Shown here piece after piece: positions 1 to 6,094 of a DNA stretch of 9,722 nucleotides. The translations under genes were made by a program, and so were the position numbers. Positions within the stretch are counted from its first letter, which is position 1; the number at the start of each line of letters is the position of its first letter. The notes beneath the pieces were generated by a model. That model was not told the DNA's origin. It saw nothing but the letters and a program-made list of their open reading frames with translations, and did not search any database. The stretch is from Desulfuromonadaceae bacterium. Lineage in GTDB: Bacteria; Desulfobacterota; Desulfuromonadia; Desulfuromonadales; Geopsychrobacteraceae. Location: positions 1 through 9,722 of the forward strand of contig JADGED010000082.1 of assembly GCA_016744555.1 (NCBI GenBank), given 5' to 3'.

Positions 1-1224
1 AAGTGCTGCCAGCTTTTTTTCTATCTTTTCGTAACCACGGTCCAGGTGATAAATCCGTGAGACCTCGGTAGTATTTTTTGCCGCTAATGCTGCTAGAATC
101 AATGAAGCACTAGCACGCAAATCGGTTGCCATTACTGGAGCTCCAGTCATCTGCTCGCTACCACGGATAATTGCGCTATGGCCATCGATCTGGATATCGG
201 CACCCATCCGTTGCAGTTCACATACATGCATAAAGCGGTTCTCAAAAACAGTCTCAGAGATACGACTGGTGCCATCTGCCACCGTCATTAGTGCCATAAA
301 CTGCGCCTGCATATCGGTTGCAAAACCGGGAAAAACACTGGTACGGATATCCACTGGGTTTATTTTTTTCGGTCCAATGACTCGCAAGCCATCGGCTTCT
401 GGTTCAATGCTCACCCCAGCTTCAACTAATTTGCTGATCAAAGCTTCCTGATCTTCCCGTACGGCACCACGAACTAAAACATTGCCAGCGGTAATCGCAG
501 CAGCAATCATAAAAGTTCCAGCTTCAATCCGATCGGGAATAACTTCACACTCAAGCGGGTTAAGACTCTCAACCCCTTCAATATGGATGATCGCTGTACC
601 GGCACCAGATATTTTTGCCCCCATACTGTTCAAAGCCAGTGCTAGCTGAACTATCTCTGGCTCACGGGCGGCATTTTCCAAGACCGTCTCCCCTTCTGCC
701 AAAGCAGCAGCCATCATCAGGTTTTCAGTACCACCAACAGTTGGAAGATCAAAGGATATTTTGGCTCCCTGCAATTTATCTGCAGTAGCTTCAACATAGC
801 CATGATCTAGAGTTATCTTCGCACCGAGCGCCTCCAAACCTTTTAGATGCAAGTTTATCGGCCGAGCACCAATGGCACAACCACCTGGCAAACTAACCCG
901 AGCATGTCCAAAACGTGCCAACAATGGCCCGAGCACCAGCACCGATGCACGCATGGTTTTCACTAAATCGTAAGGCGCTTCAACACTTTTAACTGCGGCG
1001 CCATCGATTTTACAGAACCCGTCGTTGCATTCTACTTTTGCACCCAACTCTCGGAGCAATTTAACTGCTGTATTAATATCCCTTAGGTCAGGCATATTTC
1101 CGATCACACTCTTGCCGTCAGCTAACAACGTAGCAAACAACAGCGGTAATGCCGAATTTTTTGCGCCACTTACCTGAACTTCACCAGCTAAAGAGATGCC
1201 ACCTTTTACAACAATTTTTTCCAA
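1..1224 (-). CDS. murA: UDP-N-acetylglucosamine 1-carboxyvinyltransferase MurA (partial, C-terminus off the left edge)
   Basis: Transfers enolpyruvate from phosphoenolpyruvate to UDP-GlcNAc, the first committed cytoplasmic step of peptidoglycan synthesis. The visible 408 codons match the EPSP/MurA fold throughout. The N-terminal SGAKNSALPLL carries Lys22. The mobile loop PGGCAIGARP carries the catalytic Cys (residue 116, Cys115 in E. coli), which predicts fosfomycin sensitivity. FPGFATDMQAQ carries the Asp (about residue 304), and HLDRGYEKIE near the edge carries the Arg (about 396). Family members are usually about 417-420 residues, so only around ten residues are missing. The start is TTG at 1224, giving MEKIVVKGG. 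Two in-frame stops lie just upstream and no ATG fits. The ribosome binding site is poor (only a GAAAGAG-like stretch). The gene begins 18 bp after the prmC stop and is probably translated from the prfA-prmC transcript. Confidence 0.97.
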   Translation of the reverse strand, partial: MEKIVVKGGISLAGEVQVSGAKNSALPLLFATLLADGKSVIGNMPDLRDINTAVKLLRELGAKVECNDGFCKIDGAAVKSVEAPYDLVKTMRASVLVLGPLLARFGHARVSLPGGCAIGARPINLHLKGLEALGAKITLDHGYVEATADKLQGAKISFDLPTVGGTENLMMAAALAEGETVLENAAREPEIVQLALALNSMGAKISGAGTAIIHIEGVESLNPLECEVIPDRIEAGTFMIAAAITAGNVLVRGAVREDQEALISKLVEAGVSIEPEADGLRVIGPKKINPVDIRTSVFPGFATDMQAQFMALMTVADGTSRISETVFENRFMHVCELQRMGADIQIDGHSAIIRGSEQMTGAPVMATDLRASASLILAALAAKNTTEVSRIYHLDRGYEKIEKKLAAL

Positions 1225-1242
1225 AACAGTTTTCTCTTTCTA

Positions 1243-2091
1243 CTATTTAAATTGGCCGCCAACCACACGTGGTTGCCCAGCATAATCGTCACGAACAAAA
1301 ATACTGCTTAACCCAGCAGCGGAAAATAATTCTTTTACTGCATCGGCCTGCTTACAACCAATCTCCACCAGAAGCCAACCATTGCGATTTAGGCAACTTG
1401 TCGCCTGCCGCGTCAGATGTTGGTAACACTCTAGCCCATTATTTTCGGCCAGTAATGCCACCTTCGGTTCAAAACAACGCACTTCAGGCATTAAATCATC
1501 CCATTCCGCCATAGCAATATACGGGGGGTTGGAAACAATCAAATCATAATTGTATGGCGGTAATTCAGCAAGGTCTCCTTGCAGTAATTCTATTCGATTA
1601 CCAACCTCATGTTTAGCTACATTTTCTTGCGCTTGAGCCAATGCTTCAACAGACAAGTCCAATCCGGTTAGTTGCCAATCTGGCAATTCGCTAGCTAGAC
1701 TGATCACCACCGCGCCGCTCCCAGTACCGACATCCAACAACTTGCCACTAGCCTCTGCCCGAGCTAGGGCTTCTTCGACCAAAATTTCGGTATCGGCACG
1801 GGGTATTAATACAGCCGGAGAGACATTGAACTCCAGCGACCAAAATTCTGTTTTACCTAATAAGTATTGCAGTGGTTCGCGCTGCCCACGCTTCTTTACC
1901 AGCGGCCTAACAGTATCTAACTCTTCGGCATTAAGCGGCCGATCATAATTAAGATATAATCCGACCCGATCAAGCTTAAGAATGTGAGCTAGCAACAACT
2001 CAGCATCAAGGCGCGGATTATCTATCCCTTTTTCGGTAAAATAATCGGTCGTCCAGCGCAATATTCGTAATAGCGTCCACGTTTCGCTCAA
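1243..2091 (-). CDS. prmC: Peptide chain release factor N5-glutamine methyltransferase PrmC (HemK)
   Basis: S-adenosylmethionine-dependent enzyme that methylates the glutamine of the GGQ motif in class-1 release factors, raising termination efficiency. The 282-residue length is normal. A helical N-terminal substrate-binding domain (about 1-85) is followed by the PrmC signature REPLQYLLGKTEFW and VLIPRADTE (residues 95-103). The Rossmann methyltransferase domain has the SAM-binding LLDVGTGSG at 118-126 and the catalytic SNPPY at 187-191. The start is TTG at 2091, four bases after the prfA stop. An AGGAAGG ribosome binding site inside the last prfA codons sits seven bases ahead of it. Enzyme and substrate genes are thus adjacent and probably translationally coupled. 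The identification is firm. Confidence 0.97.
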   Translation of the reverse strand: MSETWTLLRILRWTTDYFTEKGIDNPRLDAELLLAHILKLDRVGLYLNYDRPLNAEELDTVRPLVKKRGQREPLQYLLGKTEFWSLEFNVSPAVLIPRADTEILVEEALARAEASGKLLDVGTGSGAVVISLASELPDWQLTGLDLSVEALAQAQENVAKHEVGNRIELLQGDLAELPPYNYDLIVSNPPYIAMAEWDDLMPEVRCFEPKVALLAENNGLECYQHLTRQATSCLNRNGWLLVEIGCKQADAVKELFSAAGLSSIFVRDDYAGQPRVVGGQFK

Positions 2092-2094
2092 CCG

Positions 2095-3165
2095 CTAACC
2101 TTCCTGCTGCTGACTCATCTGTGCCGCTTGCTGGTCGGTGATCAGGGCATCGAAGACTTCATCAACATCACCCTGCATGATTGCATCAAGTTTATAGAGG
2201 GTGAGACCAATACGGTGATCGGTACAACGCCCTTGTGGGTAATTATAGGTACGAATTCGCTCACTCCTATCGCCACTACCAACCTGGTTTTTTCGATCGG
2301 CAGCCATTTCAGCTTGCTGTGCCGACAACATTTGATCGTAAATACGTGATTTAAGCACCTTAAGAGCTTTCGCCTTATTTTTATGTTGCGATGACTCCTC
2401 CTGGCAGGCAACGACAACGCCGGTAGGAACGTGGGTTAAACGGACGGCAGATTCAGTCTTATTGACGTGCTGACCACCAGAGCCAGAAGCTCGATAGAGG
2501 TCAATTCTTAGATCGGCATTGTTGATTTCTATATCGACATCTTCAGCTTCGGGAAGAACCGCAACCGTACAGGCAGAAGTATGAATCCGCCCTTGCGTTT
2601 CGGTATCGGGGACCCGTTGTACCCGGTGGGTACCACTTTCAAATTTGAGGCGCGAATAAACTCGCTCACCGCTGATCATGGCGATAACCTCTTTAAAGCC
2701 ACCGCCATCGGTAGCCGAGATACTCAACGTCTCAACCTTCCATTTATTGCGGTCGGCATAGCGGCTATACATACGGAAGAGATCGGCAGAAAACAATGCG
2801 GCCTCATCACCACCGGTTCCAGCTCTAATCTCGAGTATAATATTCTTTTCGTCGTTGGGATCTTTAGGTAATAGCAATAGGCGCATCCGCTCTTCTAGCT
2901 CGCCCTGCTCGGCTTCGAGTTCGGGCAACTCGGCTTTTGCAAGTTCTTTCATTTCGGGATCACTGTCTTGCAACAACTCCCGATTCCCTTCAATATCGCC
3001 AAGCACCTGCTTGTATTTATTATAAACCGTTACAATCGTTGTCAGATCAGCATGTTCTTTGGCCAGAGGACGGTAACGTTTTTGATCAGCAACTACTGCT
3101 GGATCGGACAACAACCCCTCAACCTCACGAAAACGATCAACGACATCTTCCAAATTTGCAAACAT
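2095..3165 (-). CDS. prfA: Peptide chain release factor 1 (RF1)
   Basis: Recognises UAA and UAG in the ribosomal A site and triggers peptidyl-tRNA hydrolysis. The 356 residues match the usual RF1 length. The N-terminal helical domain (about 1-100) is followed by the GTGGDEAALF segment. The codon-recognition tripeptide of RF1 (PxT) reads P186-D187-T188 in RVPDTETQGRIHTS. The peptidyl-transferase motif GSGGQHVNKTES has its Gln at 232, the target of PrmC encoded next door. RF2 would have SPF instead of PxT and usually a programmed frameshift, and neither is seen. The start is ATG at 3165, with only a weak GAAAG ribosome binding site in front. The gene lies downstream of a strong terminator, so it should have its own promoter between about 3170 and 3270. 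I find no convincing -35/-10 pair there. Confidence 0.98.
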   Translation of the reverse strand: MFANLEDVVDRFREVEGLLSDPAVVADQKRYRPLAKEHADLTTIVTVYNKYKQVLGDIEGNRELLQDSDPEMKELAKAELPELEAEQGELEERMRLLLLPKDPNDEKNIILEIRAGTGGDEAALFSADLFRMYSRYADRNKWKVETLSISATDGGGFKEVIAMISGERVYSRLKFESGTHRVQRVPDTETQGRIHTSACTVAVLPEAEDVDIEINNADLRIDLYRASGSGGQHVNKTESAVRLTHVPTGVVVACQEESSQHKNKAKALKVLKSRIYDQMLSAQQAEMAADRKNQVGSGDRSERIRTYNYPQGRCTDHRIGLTLYKLDAIMQGDVDEVFDALITDQQAAQMSQQQEG

Positions 3166-3271
3166 AGGAGACTTTCAAAACAAGAGTAAGGATCAAAAAG
3201 TATGGATACAACGACAATGCCCTACAGATGACGAAAAAGGGAAATTTAAATTTACGTCATGCCAGCAAAGC

Positions 3272-3306
3272 AAAAAAAAAGCGGCCCCCAGATGCGGGCC
3301 GCTTTT
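3272..3306 (-). terminator. Rho-independent terminator after rpmE
   Basis: A perfect seven-base GC stem (GCGGCCC 3281-3287 with GGGCCGC 3296-3302) is extended by four A-T pairs (3277-3280 with 3303-3306). Read on the minus strand, the stem is followed by a run of nine T (3280-3272). It lies about 20 bp past the rpmE stop, so it closes the rho-rpmE unit and separates it from prfA. Confidence 0.93.
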
Positions 3307-3323
3307 CGAATCTTGCCCGATTA

Positions 3324-3524
3324 CTACTGGGCGTATTTTTTACGGAAGCGCTCAATCCGACCAGCGGTATCAATCAACTTTTGCTTACCAGTGTAAAATG
3401 GGTGGCAAGCTGAGCAAATCTCGGTATGAATCTCTTTACCGATGGTTGATCGGGTTTCAAAAGTGTTGCCACAATCACAACGGACTGCGCAATCTTCGTA
3501 TGCAGGGTGAATTCCTTCTCTCAT
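3324..3524 (-). CDS. rpmE: 50S ribosomal protein L31, zinc-binding (C+) type
   Basis: Large-subunit ribosomal protein near the central protuberance that bridges to the small subunit. The 66 residues begin MREGIHPAYED, and the hallmark HPFYTGKQK follows the second cysteine pair. Cys16 and Cys18 (CDC) plus Cys37 and Cys40 (CSAC) are the four ligands of the zinc-containing form, in the same positions as in E. coli L31. In bacteria that also have a cysteine-free paralogue, this form is the one used when zinc is plentiful. The ATG at 3524 has a clear AAGGAG site eight bases upstream. Two adjacent stops (TAG TAA) end the gene. A candidate promoter (3552-3580) and the terminator at 3272-3306 suggest it can be expressed separately from rho. 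Confidence 0.98.
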   Translation of the reverse strand: MREGIHPAYEDCAVRCDCGNTFETRSTIGKEIHTEICSACHPFYTGKQKLIDTAGRIERFRKKYAQ

Positions 3525-3541
3525 CTTCTTTTCTCCTTGAT

Positions 3542-3563
3542 AGCCTGGCTTTTAGTACAGGCT
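3542..3563 (-). promoter_or_regulatory. Inverted repeat ahead of rpmE
   Basis: AGCCTG (3542-3547) and CAGGCT (3558-3563) form a perfect six-base inverted repeat around a ten-base loop. It ends a few bases upstream of the rpmE ribosome binding site and covers the predicted -10 box of the rpmE promoter. It could be a hairpin in read-through mRNA or a protein-binding dyad. Which of these, if either, cannot be told from sequence. Confidence 0.35.
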
Positions 3564-3580
3564 GATAGTATTTGCGTCAA
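3552..3580 (-). promoter_or_regulatory. Candidate sigma-70 promoter of rpmE
   Basis: On the minus strand TTGACG (3580-3575) is followed after exactly 17 bases by TACTAA (3557-3552). The -35 is one base from consensus and the -10 is weak. Transcription would begin about 20 bases upstream of the rpmE start codon, leaving the AAGGAG site in a short leader. Confidence 0.45.
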
Positions 3581-3620
3581 ACAAACCGGCTAAATACCAT
3601 TTTTAGCAGCTTTGAGCAAG

Positions 3621-3651
3621 CAAATAAAACTTATCCCACTTGTAGGATAAG
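3621..3651 (-). terminator. Weak intrinsic terminator or attenuator between rho and rpmE
   Basis: On the minus strand CTTATCC (3651-3645) pairs with GGATAAG (3636-3630) across an eight-base loop, followed by TTTTATTTG. It begins five bases after the rho stop. The stem has only three G-C pairs and the T-run is interrupted, so partial termination is more likely than a full stop. Confidence 0.6.
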
Positions 3652-3655
3652 GCTT

Positions 3656-4903
3656 TTATTGATTCATCGAATCAAGAAATTCTTGATTCGTCTTACTTTC
3701 AGCCATTTTTTCGAGCAAGAACTCCATACTATCAACCGTATTCATCGACGAGAGTACGCGCCGCAACAACCACATCCGCTGCAGTTGATCGGCACTAAGG
3801 AGTAGGTCTTCTTTCCGCGTGCCAGAGCGATTAATATCCATCGCTGGGTAGGTCCGTTTATCGGCTAACCGGCGATCAAGATGAAGCTCCATGTTACCAG
3901 TGCCCTTAAATTCCTCAAAAATAACTTCATCCATTTTGCTACCAGTATCGATCAGTGCAGTAGCAATAATTGTCAAGCTACCACCCTCTTCGATATTTCT
4001 AGCGGCACCGAAAAAGCGCTTTGGCTTATGTAGAGCGTGAGCATCAACACCACCAGATAGAATCTTACCACTGGACGGAATAACGGTATTGTAAGCACGG
4101 GCAAGACGAGTAAGGGAATCAAGCAAGATAACGACATCACGTTTATGCTCAACCAAACGCCGCGCCTTTTCGATAACCATTTCAGCTACCTGAACGTGAC
4201 GGTTAGCTGGCTCATCAAAGGTGGATGAGATTACTTCACCATCGACATTGCGCTGCATGTCGGTAACTTCCTCTGGGCGCTCATCAATCAGCAGAACAAT
4301 CAAATACACTTCTGGGTGATTTGCGGTGATCGAATTAGCGATATTCTGTAGCAAAACCGTCTTACCGGTTCTTGGTGGCGCAACAATAATTCCACGCTGA
4401 CCTTTACCAATTGGTGCGGCCAAATCGATAACCCTGGTAGCTTGGTTATCGGCAGTAGTTTCGAGAATTAAGCGCTCGTCTGGAAATAACGGAGTCAAGT
4501 TATCGAAAAAGGTTTTTTCCCGCATTTTCGACGGATCTTCAAAATTAACCTCGGCAACTTTCAGTAGGGCAAAATAACGTTCACCCTCCTTCGGTGGGCG
4601 AATTTGGCCGGCAACGGTATCACCGGTACGTAGAGCAAAACGCCGAATCTGCGAAGGAGATATATAAATATCATCGGGACCGGGTAAATAGTTAGCATCC
4701 GGTGCCCGCAAAAAACCAAACCCATCAGGGAGAATTTCTAGCACCCCTTCACCGTAAATAGCTTTCTTTTCTGCTGCGGTAGCTTTTAGGATCGAATAGA
4801 TCAAATCCTGGCGCCGCATCCCCCCAATTTCAGCTATTTTTAAATCTTTAGCAATGGCAATTAAATCGTTAATCTTAGTCTGCTTCAGGTCTTTCAACTT
4901 CAT
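3656..4903 (-). CDS. rho: Transcription termination factor Rho
   Basis: Hexameric RNA-dependent ATPase/helicase that loads on C-rich, unstructured RNA and ends transcription. The 415 residues have the simple domain plan with no insertion. An N-terminal Rho_N helical part (about 1-45) precedes the cold-shock-like RNA-binding domain with GEGVLEILPDGFGFLR (51-66) and YISPSQIRRF. The ATPase domain has the P-loop APPRTGKT (175-182), catalytic Glu208 in LLIDERPEEVTD, Walker B DVVILLD (256-262), Q-loop DEPANRHVQVAEM, R-loop ILSGGVD (281-287) and arginine finger Arg363 in SGTRKED. The P-loop reads RTGKT where E. coli has KAGKT. The ATG at 4903 has AGGAG eight bases upstream, and a hairpin abuts that site. 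A long AT-rich leader precedes it, which fits the autogenous control known for rho in E. coli, though control here is inferred. Confidence 0.98.
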   Translation of the reverse strand: MKLKDLKQTKINDLIAIAKDLKIAEIGGMRRQDLIYSILKATAAEKKAIYGEGVLEILPDGFGFLRAPDANYLPGPDDIYISPSQIRRFALRTGDTVAGQIRPPKEGERYFALLKVAEVNFEDPSKMREKTFFDNLTPLFPDERLILETTADNQATRVIDLAAPIGKGQRGIIVAPPRTGKTVLLQNIANSITANHPEVYLIVLLIDERPEEVTDMQRNVDGEVISSTFDEPANRHVQVAEMVIEKARRLVEHKRDVVILLDSLTRLARAYNTVIPSSGKILSGGVDAHALHKPKRFFGAARNIEEGGSLTIIATALIDTGSKMDEVIFEEFKGTGNMELHLDRRLADKRTYPAMDINRSGTRKEDLLLSADQLQRMWLLRRVLSSMNTVDSMEFLLEKMAESKTNQEFLDSMNQ

Positions 4904-5163
4904 AAAAGTTCTCCTGCCCTTACTAAAAAGGGCATACGCAGAAACCAGAACAGATATCTGCAGGCAAAAGGGGGAAAAATACTTTCTACTACGGTAATAA
5001 CGCTATATTCATATATTCTCAACAGAGAGATAATCTCATTTAAAAAAATCTTTAGATAATTTGGTTCGCTAGCATATTTACAATTTAAAATAATGAACTC
5101 TTTATTGGTATTTAATATATATTGAATGGTTTTTATATGATTTTTTGAGGGATTATTTTCCAC
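4900..5163 (-). CDS. Doubtful 87-residue open frame overlapping the rho start
   Basis: The frame reads from GTG at 5163 to a TGA that overlaps the rho ATG by four bases. The product would be rich in Ile, Asn, Tyr and Phe, with a hydrophobic patch near its C-terminus and no motif I recognise. Against it: the GTG directly abuts the 3' arm of a small CCTGC/GCAGG hairpin, no Shine-Dalgarno sequence is correctly spaced, and AT-rich DNA of this kind produces such frames by chance. In its favour: the ATGA overlap is typical of translational coupling. A leader peptide for rho is conceivable but unproven. It is listed so the overlap is not lost. Confidence 0.15.
   Translation of the reverse strand: MENNPSKNHIKTIQYILNTNKEFIILNCKYASEPNYLKIFLNEIISLLRIYEYSVITVVESIFPPFACRYLFWFLRMPFLVRAGELL
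4915..4934 (-). promoter_or_regulatory. Hairpin abutting the rho ribosome binding site
   Basis: TGCCCTT and AAGGGCA form a perfect seven-base stem with a six-base loop (TTTAGT in the mRNA). The last base of its 3' arm is the first base of the rho AGGAG site (4915-4911). When folded it would sit directly against the initiation region and could hinder ribosome loading. There is no T-run after it, so it is not an intrinsic terminator. Confidence 0.5.
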
Positions 5164-5181
5164 CCTGCGTCAGCAGGAATA

Positions 5182-5235
5182 TAAAGTGGGTAGGCACTTC
5201 AATGCTTTATGTAACTACTTTAACTACCCACTTTA
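5182..5235. repeat. 12-bp perfect inverted repeat between the lipoprotein gene and rho
   Basis: TAAAGTGGGTAG (5182-5193) and CTACCCACTTTA (5224-5235) are exact reverse complements separated by 30 bases. The left arm can instead form a competing five-base stem (AAGTG 5184-5188 with CACTT 5195-5199). No T-run follows on either strand, so it is a poor terminator. It could be an mRNA 3'-end hairpin of the gluQRS-lipoprotein transcript. It could also be a two-site operator, since the right arm overlaps the spacer and -10 of the predicted rho promoter and the arm centres lie 42 bp apart, close to four helical turns. Confidence 0.6.
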
Positions 5236-5249
5236 GGGCCTGATGTCAA
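5221..5249 (-). promoter_or_regulatory. Candidate promoter for rho
   Basis: On the minus strand a consensus TTGACA (5249-5244) is followed after 17 bases by TAGTTA (5226-5221). The -35 is perfect and the -10 is poor. If used, transcription would begin near 5213 and give a leader of about 310 bases in front of rho. Confidence 0.4.
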
Positions 5250-5283
5250 TCTCAAATGTAAAACTTTTGAGCTTTTCTTCCAA

Positions 5284-6069
5284 TTACTCAGTCAAACGCA
5301 GCGAATCGAGCAAACTTGGACTTATGCCTGAAGATATTTCGGCAAACAAATCAGCATACATTTCTGGAAGCTTCAACTTACCGTCCTTATCGGCAGACTC
5401 ATCAAGTGCCCGTTCAACTCCAGCCATACTAATATTTTTCACCTGCACCGTATTGGTCTTATTGTAATAAGCTTCGTCGAAATCAGCATACTGCACTACT
5501 AGCGCACGATAACTGTCAGTTCCAGCCAATTGCCACAACTCCTTACCACTGCGATCAACTACTGTAGCAGTTGCCAAAATTTCACTATAAACGGTATTTA
5601 GCGATTCAAGCTTGGTACGTGAGCGCCGGTTTTCATTAATTCGTTCTGCAGAAAAAATAACAATCAAAACTGCGTCAAGCACATTTTGACGAGCAATTTC
5701 GGCAACCGTTGCAGCATCAACAGCGTAGCCATTGGGCCAGCCATTTTTATCGTGGGAACTACCGGCACCGATAAGCGACAATGCAGTTAATTTTGGGCTA
5801 GCGTTCAACATCCGCACATCAAAATAGCCCTTTTCTTCTTTCAACAGCGCCACCAATTGCTCATGCTTACCACTAGCAGATTGGCTTAAAACTTCAAACA
5901 GAATTTCCTTTTCGGGATAAACCAACGTGCTGTTGTGATCAACCAACAACGGCAAAACTCCGAGGACCTGAACTTTCGACTGATACTCCTGCTTCGGTAT
6001 ATGATATTTCCCACTGCCACAACCGGCAAGGACTAAAACTAGCAATGCGCAAAACAATAACCTCTTCAT
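5284..6069 (-). CDS. Putative outer-membrane lipoprotein (261 residues), function unknown
   Basis: A clear lipoprotein signal peptide opens the protein: MKRLLF, a hydrophobic run, then the lipobox LAGC with Cys17 as the lipidated residue. Gly at +2 argues against inner-membrane retention. The mature part alternates strands and helices: VQVLGVLPLLVD near its start, then a segment with AATVAEIARQNVLDAVLIVIF, then SEILATATVVDRSGKELWQ. This pattern recalls the GNA1162/CsgG-like periplasmic lipoprotein fold, but the resemblance is by eye and weak, so I assign no function. The open frame extends upstream to 6135 inside gluQRS. I place the start at ATG 6069 because an AGGAGG site (6081-6076) lies six bases ahead and the signal peptide begins there. 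ATG at 6072 is only three bases from that site. It begins 25 bp after the gluQRS stop and is probably co-transcribed with it. Confidence 0.85.
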   Translation of the reverse strand: MKRLLFCALLVLVLAGCGSGKYHIPKQEYQSKVQVLGVLPLLVDHNSTLVYPEKEILFEVLSQSASGKHEQLVALLKEEKGYFDVRMLNASPKLTALSLIGAGSSHDKNGWPNGYAVDAATVAEIARQNVLDAVLIVIFSAERINENRRSRTKLESLNTVYSEILATATVVDRSGKELWQLAGTDSYRALVVQYADFDEAYYNKTNTVQVKNISMAGVERALDESADKDGKLKLPEMYADLFAEISSGISPSLLDSLRLTE

Positions 6070-6075
6070 CATTTG

Positions 6076-6081
6076 CCTCCT
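6076..6081 (-). promoter_or_regulatory. Ribosome binding site fixing the lipoprotein start
   Basis: A full AGGAGG on the minus strand sits six bases ahead of ATG 6069 and three ahead of ATG 6072. It favours 6069 and rules out the longer frame that would begin inside gluQRS. Confidence 0.85.
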
Positions 6082-6094
6082 ATTAACCTTATAA

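Larger units (their letters stand above)
4904..5283 (-). other. Intergenic region and presumed long leader of rho
   Basis: About 380 bp lie between the lipoprotein stop and rho. The stretch is very AT-rich in its middle (about 5010-5160). From the upstream side it contains a candidate promoter (5221-5249), a 12-bp inverted repeat (5182-5235), a small CCTGC/GCAGG hairpin (5164-5177), a pyrimidine-rich tract on the transcribed strand (4963-4980), a ten-base palindrome CAGATATCTG (4951-4960), and a hairpin touching the rho ribosome binding site (4915-4934). One 87-codon minus-strand reading frame (GTG at 5163 to TGA at 4900) spans it. It overlaps the rho start as ATGA but has no ribosome binding site at proper spacing, an Ile/Asn/Tyr-rich composition and no family resemblance. 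I treat the region as non-coding. Confidence 0.6.

Noticed and set aside
2142..2417. Second minus-strand frame inside prfA, and the plus-strand frames across prfA
   Set aside because: Out-of-frame shadows of RF1, which is intact and conserved along its whole length.
3170..3270. Promoter for prfA
   Set aside because: One must exist after the terminator, but the best pair (TTGTAT with TACTCT at 17 bases on the minus strand) is too weak to list.
3271..3280. Run of A on the plus strand as a slippage or repeat feature
   Set aside because: Explained as the T-run of the minus-strand terminator after rpmE.
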